A stretch of DNA of 64,000 nucleotides from Anaerobaca lacustris. GTDB lineage: Bacteria; Planctomycetota; Phycisphaerae; Sedimentisphaerales; Anaerobacaceae. Below the pieces are notes generated by a model. It was not told the DNA's origin. It saw only the letters and a list, made by a program, of their open reading frames with translations, and did no database searches. Positions within the stretch are counted from its first letter, which is position 1; every line of letters begins with the position of its first letter. The stretch is from NCBI RefSeq assembly GCF_030012215.1, contig NZ_JASCXX010000009.1:1-64000 (forward strand), read 5' to 3'. Shown here in pieces: positions 61,527 to 64,000 of the stretch. A program made the position numbers and the translations under genes.

Positions 61527-61868
61527 ATGGCGAACTACATCGTGGCTCACTTCGACCAGATCGACCCGGTGAAATGCCCGTGCGGCTTGGCCCGGCGGGC
61601 CTTTGCCCTGCCCGAAAACACGACGGCGACGATGCACATCGTCGATATCCAGGCCGATTCGAAGGCCCACTACCACAAGGCCCACACCGAGATCTATCTC
61701 GTCCTCGAAGGCGCCGGCCACATCGAACTCGACGGCCAAATGGTCCCCGTCCGCCCCTTCAGCACGGTTTTGATCAAGCCCCACTGCCGCCACCGCGCCG
61801 TCGGCCAGATGCGCATCGTCAACGTCTGCATCCCCCCCTTCGACCCCGCCGACGAACACTTCGATTAG
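61527..61868 (+). CDS. cupin-domain protein
   Basis: A 113-residue single-domain cupin. Motif 1 reads AHYHKAHTEIYLVLEGAGHI, with His-x-His and Glu as metal ligands, and motif 2 includes VLIKPHCRHRAV with the fourth His. An early CPCG pair is unusual. Small cupins act as sugar isomerases, dioxygenases or ligand sensors; the neighbouring SDR hints at sugar metabolism, but the substrate cannot be read. Confidence 0.85.
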   Translation: MANYIVAHFDQIDPVKCPCGLARRAFALPENTTATMHIVDIQADSKAHYHKAHTEIYLVLEGAGHIELDGQMVPVRPFSTVLIKPHCRHRAVGQMRIVNVCIPPFDPADEHFD

Positions 61869-61885
61869 CCCCGGCGCCATCCGTG

Positions 61886-61894
61886 TGGTATAAT
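61886..61894 (+). promoter_or_regulatory. extended -10 promoter for a possibly leaderless gene
   Basis: TGGTATAAT is a perfect extended -10 element. Transcription would begin 6-8 bases downstream, at or next to the ATG at 61901, so the mRNA may lack a leader. No good -35 is seen. Confidence 0.55.
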
Positions 61895-61900
61895 GACGGT

Positions 61901-62098
61901 ATGATTCGATTGCAGAGAGACCAAATCAGAGTGAGACAACTCGCGGACGAGGACGACGACTACATGGACGCATCTCCGGCTGAGCGTCTGAATTTCATGT
62001 GGGAACTAACCGCCGAAATCTGGTCACTCCAGGGACGAGACTGCGTTGAACGACGACTACAGAGACATGTTGTGCGTCTTGTGCAACCACGGAGTTAG
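61901..62098 (+). CDS. small partner protein of a nucleotidyltransferase
   Basis: A 65-residue protein from ATG 61901, directly after an extended -10 box and without a Shine-Dalgarno. The segment SPAERLNFMWELTAEIW and the end RRLQRHVVRLVQPRS look like a recurring small protein that precedes DUF6036/MNT-type nucleotidyltransferase genes in many bacteria. It overlaps the next gene by 53 bases in another frame. Such pairs resemble toxin-antitoxin or abortive-infection modules, but which member would be toxic is not known. Confidence 0.6.
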   Translation: MIRLQRDQIRVRQLADEDDDYMDASPAERLNFMWELTAEIWSLQGRDCVERRLQRHVVRLVQPRS

Positions 62099-62495
62099 GT
62101 TCCTCCTCGTTGGGGCCTATGCCATGGGCGCTCATGGTTATCCTCGCGCCACGGCTGATATCGACATTTGGGTCGAGCCCTCCCCGGAGAATTCCAGAAA
62201 GGTTTATCGCGCACTGGCCGCGTTTGGCGCCCCACTGCAGACGATCCGTGAGGACGACTTCGTCAAGCCGGGGGTCGTCTTTCAGATCGGCATCGCACCC
62301 CGGCGGATCGACATCATCACCGCCATCAGCGGTGTCGAGTTCGACCGCGCCTACGAGCACCGCCAGACCGTCGAGTTGGAAGGCCTGCCCATCGCCGTCC
62401 TGTCCTACGACGACCTCGTCACGAACAAACGCGCCACGGGACGAGACAAAGACCAGATCGACCTCCGCCGTCTCGAGAAACACCCGCCGAAGTAG
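62046..62495 (+). CDS. nucleotidyltransferase-fold protein (MNT/AbiEii-like)
   Basis: A 149-residue protein. RFLLVGAYAMGAHGYPRATA with DIDIWVE has the G-[GA]-x(9,)D-x-D-like layout of minimal nucleotidyltransferases, with Asp-x-Asp as metal ligands, and RRIDIITAISGVEF gives a third acidic site. NKRATGRDKDQIDLRRLE at the end is typical of the DUF6036/AbiEii-related group. TTG 62046 (with GGGA upstream) gives the usual N-terminus; ATG 62064 is an alternative. With the small upstream gene it probably forms a two-gene module. Confidence 0.8.
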   Translation: MNDDYRDMLCVLCNHGVRFLLVGAYAMGAHGYPRATADIDIWVEPSPENSRKVYRALAAFGAPLQTIREDDFVKPGVVFQIGIAPRRIDIITAISGVEFDRAYEHRQTVELEGLPIAVLSYDDLVTNKRATGRDKDQIDLRRLEKHPPK

Positions 62496-62580
62496 GCCCA
62501 CACACCGGCAGAAGCGTCGGACTCACACGCACCAGCCGCATGCACGTCCCAAACCCAGACCCGCACCAGCCACCCCTTTG

Positions 62581-62614
62581 TCATGTTGAGCGGAGCAACA
62601 CGAAGTCGAAACAT
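62581..62614. repeat. possible dispersed intergenic repeat
   Basis: TCATGTTGAGCGGAGCAACA followed by CGAAGTCGAAACAT. I recall near-identical motifs from intergenic regions of several uncultured bacterial genomes. Only one copy was noticed in this window, so its repeat nature rests on memory. Confidence 0.3.
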
Positions 62615-62910
62615 ATGGCCATGGAACACGCGTAATGCGCTGCTGTTCGGACTGAGGCATCGTTGGCGTCCAGCATGACACCAGACGCTGTGCGCAGCGG
62701 CATGCCCGACTCCGTTCTCCGGCTCGTGCGCATGGCGGAACCTTGCTGTTTTCAGTTGTCTCGTCAGGGTGCTTCCGTTCGGCGCGTATATCGGCGGGCC
62801 GGTGGGGCCAGATAAGGGAAAAGTGGGCCGACGGGGAGAAAAAGTACCGTCGGGGTTTTCAGGGTTCGACAGGGCGGTTCGCCTGTGCGTTAGCAGGGTA
62901 TGCCCCGGCC

Positions 62911-62934
62911 GGCCGCCGGAGGGGGAAGGCGGCC
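62911..62934 (-). terminator. GC-rich hairpin after the secreted-protein gene
   Basis: GGCCGCC / GGCGGCC form a perfect 7-base stem with a 10-base loop, about 30 bases after the stop at 62964. No T run follows, so termination by this hairpin is uncertain. Confidence 0.3.
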
Positions 62935-62963
62935 GGGTGGGCGCTATGGGGCGGGCCGGGCGG

Positions 62964-63497
62964 TCAGTCGGCGTCGGGCTGCTCGTCCTCGGAGTCGTCC
63001 GCGCATGGGCGGCATTCCTGGCTCTGGTAGACGACGACCGTGGCGCTCTGGGTCACGACGGCCGAGCCGCCCTCGCTGGTGCTGACGGAGGCGTACTGGA
63101 CGCCGCCGACGTACTGGCTCTGGGTGCCGCAGTCGTTGGTCTGGGTCTGGCCGGCGACGCCGCCCTGAATCCCCACGGCCGATCCGTCGCCAGAGTTGGC
63201 CACGACCTGACTCATGCCGGCGGTCATGCCCTGCTCCTGCCAGTCGTCGTCGCCGTCCTGATGCCCAGCGGCCCATTCGGTCTGAACGACGAGTCCGACA
63301 CCGGTCGTCCCATCGGTGTCGGCGTACTGGAACCCGGCCGAGTTGGCGTTCCAGCCGTCGTTGTAGGAAGGCCCTGTGGTGAAGCCTCCCAGTCGGAACG
63401 AGCCGTTGGTCAGCAGGCCCGCCCAGAACTCGGCGGCCGGGGCGGCGGCGGCCAGGGCCAGCACCGCAGCCATGAGAAACCACATTCCCTTGCGCAT
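62964..63497 (-). CDS. secreted Gly/Ser/Gln-rich protein
   Basis: A 177-residue protein with AGGAG before its ATG and a clear signal peptide (MRKGMWFLMAAVLALAAAAP, cleavage near AEF). The mature chain is rich in Gly, Ser, Gln, Thr and Val in alternating patterns (GSAVGIQGG, SVSTSEGGSAVVTQSATVVV), which suggests beta-strand stacking as in surface or amyloid-like proteins. It ends in a Cys-containing, strongly acidic tail (CRPCADDSEDEQPDAD). No known family is recognised. It stands alone, with non-coding DNA on both sides. Confidence 0.75.
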   Translation of the reverse strand: MRKGMWFLMAAVLALAAAAPAAEFWAGLLTNGSFRLGGFTTGPSYNDGWNANSAGFQYADTDGTTGVGLVVQTEWAAGHQDGDDDWQEQGMTAGMSQVVANSGDGSAVGIQGGVAGQTQTNDCGTQSQYVGGVQYASVSTSEGGSAVVTQSATVVVYQSQECRPCADDSEDEQPDAD

Positions 63498-64000
63498 CGC
63501 TCACTCTCCTTGTCTCTGTACGCCCCTCCCCCGCCGGACGAACGCCGCACCGGTCGCCGACCGGTCGCGCGATGGCTGCGCACCGCGGCGGGCGGACAGG
63601 GTCGAAAGCGTGGAATGGCACTTCGGAACGGGAACGGCACAGGCCGGCTCGGCGAGCAGGCCCTCGCCTGCAAAACAACCTCTGCGACCGATCTGTACAC
63701 GGCCATCGGCAGCCCCCCGGTAGCTCGGTCCCCCCGAGCGTCAGAGTCTCCCATCGCCGGGAGAACGCAATGATACACCGGCTCTACGAGCAGACATTAG
63801 GAGCCCAACAATGCCTGTCAAGGGGAATCTGCTGCCAGAGGCATCATCAATTCTGATGATACACCCACCGGGCGCTCCCCCCCTGCTGAGAACCGCAACG
63901 GCGGGTCTGCGCCCACGGCGATGGGCCCAGGATTTCCAGGGAAAGGGGGTTTACAGGGTCGGGGGACCGTGGTAGAATATGGGTTTGTGGCGCCGATGTA
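63498..64000. other. non-coding interval at the right edge
   Basis: About 500 bases without a convincing gene. The left part is the upstream region of the minus-strand secreted protein. The right end carries a good plus-strand promoter (63950-63978) that points at a gene beyond the window. Confidence 0.5.
63950..63978 (+). promoter_or_regulatory. sigma-70-type promoter reading out of the window
   Basis: TTTACA (63950-63955) and TAGAAT (63973-63978) with a 17-base spacer and a TGG extension before the -10. Each hexamer is one base from consensus. The gene it serves begins beyond base 64000. Confidence 0.65.

Larger units (their letters stand above)
62496..62963. other. non-coding interval with a dispersed-repeat-like motif
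   Basis: About 468 bases without a credible gene. The left part holds the motif at 62581-62614. The right part is very GC-rich and contains a strong hairpin (62911-62934) after the stop of the minus-strand secreted protein. Confidence 0.5.

Noticed and set aside
62769-63773. 334-codon plus-strand frame over the secreted-protein locus
   Set aside because: The opposite strand has a signal peptide, ribosome site and typical secreted composition; this frame is Gly/Arg/Val-rich noise.

Overview
The window is GC-rich, densely coded bacterial chromosome. I infer a Planctomycetota genome, most likely Phycisphaerae/Sedimentisphaerales-like. The grounds are the style of the secreted and HEAT-repeat proteins, the apparent absence of rpmD (L30) from the spc cluster, and an integrase type I associate with planctomycetes. 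No 16S rRNA or other phylogenetic marker was searched, so this is an inference from gene content.

Bases 1-13221 are accessory. After a truncated minus-strand gene (1-192) and a 600-base AT-richer gap, fourteen tightly packed plus-strand genes (796-11715) form what looks like one operon, with several ATGA stop/start overlaps. It ends at an intrinsic terminator (11775-11806) and faces a tyrosine integrase (11856-13130) beside the initiator tRNA-fMet gene. The operon encodes small membrane proteins, a multi-cysteine zinc protein, a HerA/FtsK-type ATPase with a possible nuclease-like C-terminal domain, and a chaperone set. That set is a GrpE-like protein, a lidless Hsp70, a von Willebrand A protein and a membrane J-like/PEGA protein without HPD. 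A TPR lipoprotein, a primase of the archaeo-eukaryotic type, a small protein of unknown function, two similar three-helix membrane proteins and an excisionase-like HTH protein follow. I see no relaxase, capsid or complete conjugation set. This integrative element with its own Hsp70 machine is the best candidate here for an undescribed system.

Bases 13222-47513 are core and read leftward: tRNA-Thr, tuf, rpmG, tRNA-Trp, secE, nusG, rplKAJL, rpoBC, rpsLG, fusA, then S10-spc-alpha (rpsJ to rplQ, with secY, adk, map, infA and rpmJ), a HIT protein and tRNA-fMet. A strong terminator separates rpsG from fusA, and a 496-base structured gap precedes rpsJ. Protein L22 carries an N-terminal HTH-like domain, which is unusual.

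Bases 47514-64000 are mixed housekeeping and lineage-specific genes: a secreted HEAT-repeat protein, a Xer recombinase, a lipoprotein-galE-hexokinase-NagB/PIG-L operon for (amino)sugar metabolism, a ferric-reductase-like flavocytochrome, a cold-shock protein with a long leader, a large membrane protein, an SDR dehydrogenase, a cupin, a possibly leaderless two-gene nucleotidyltransferase module, and a secreted Ser/Gly/Gln-rich protein.
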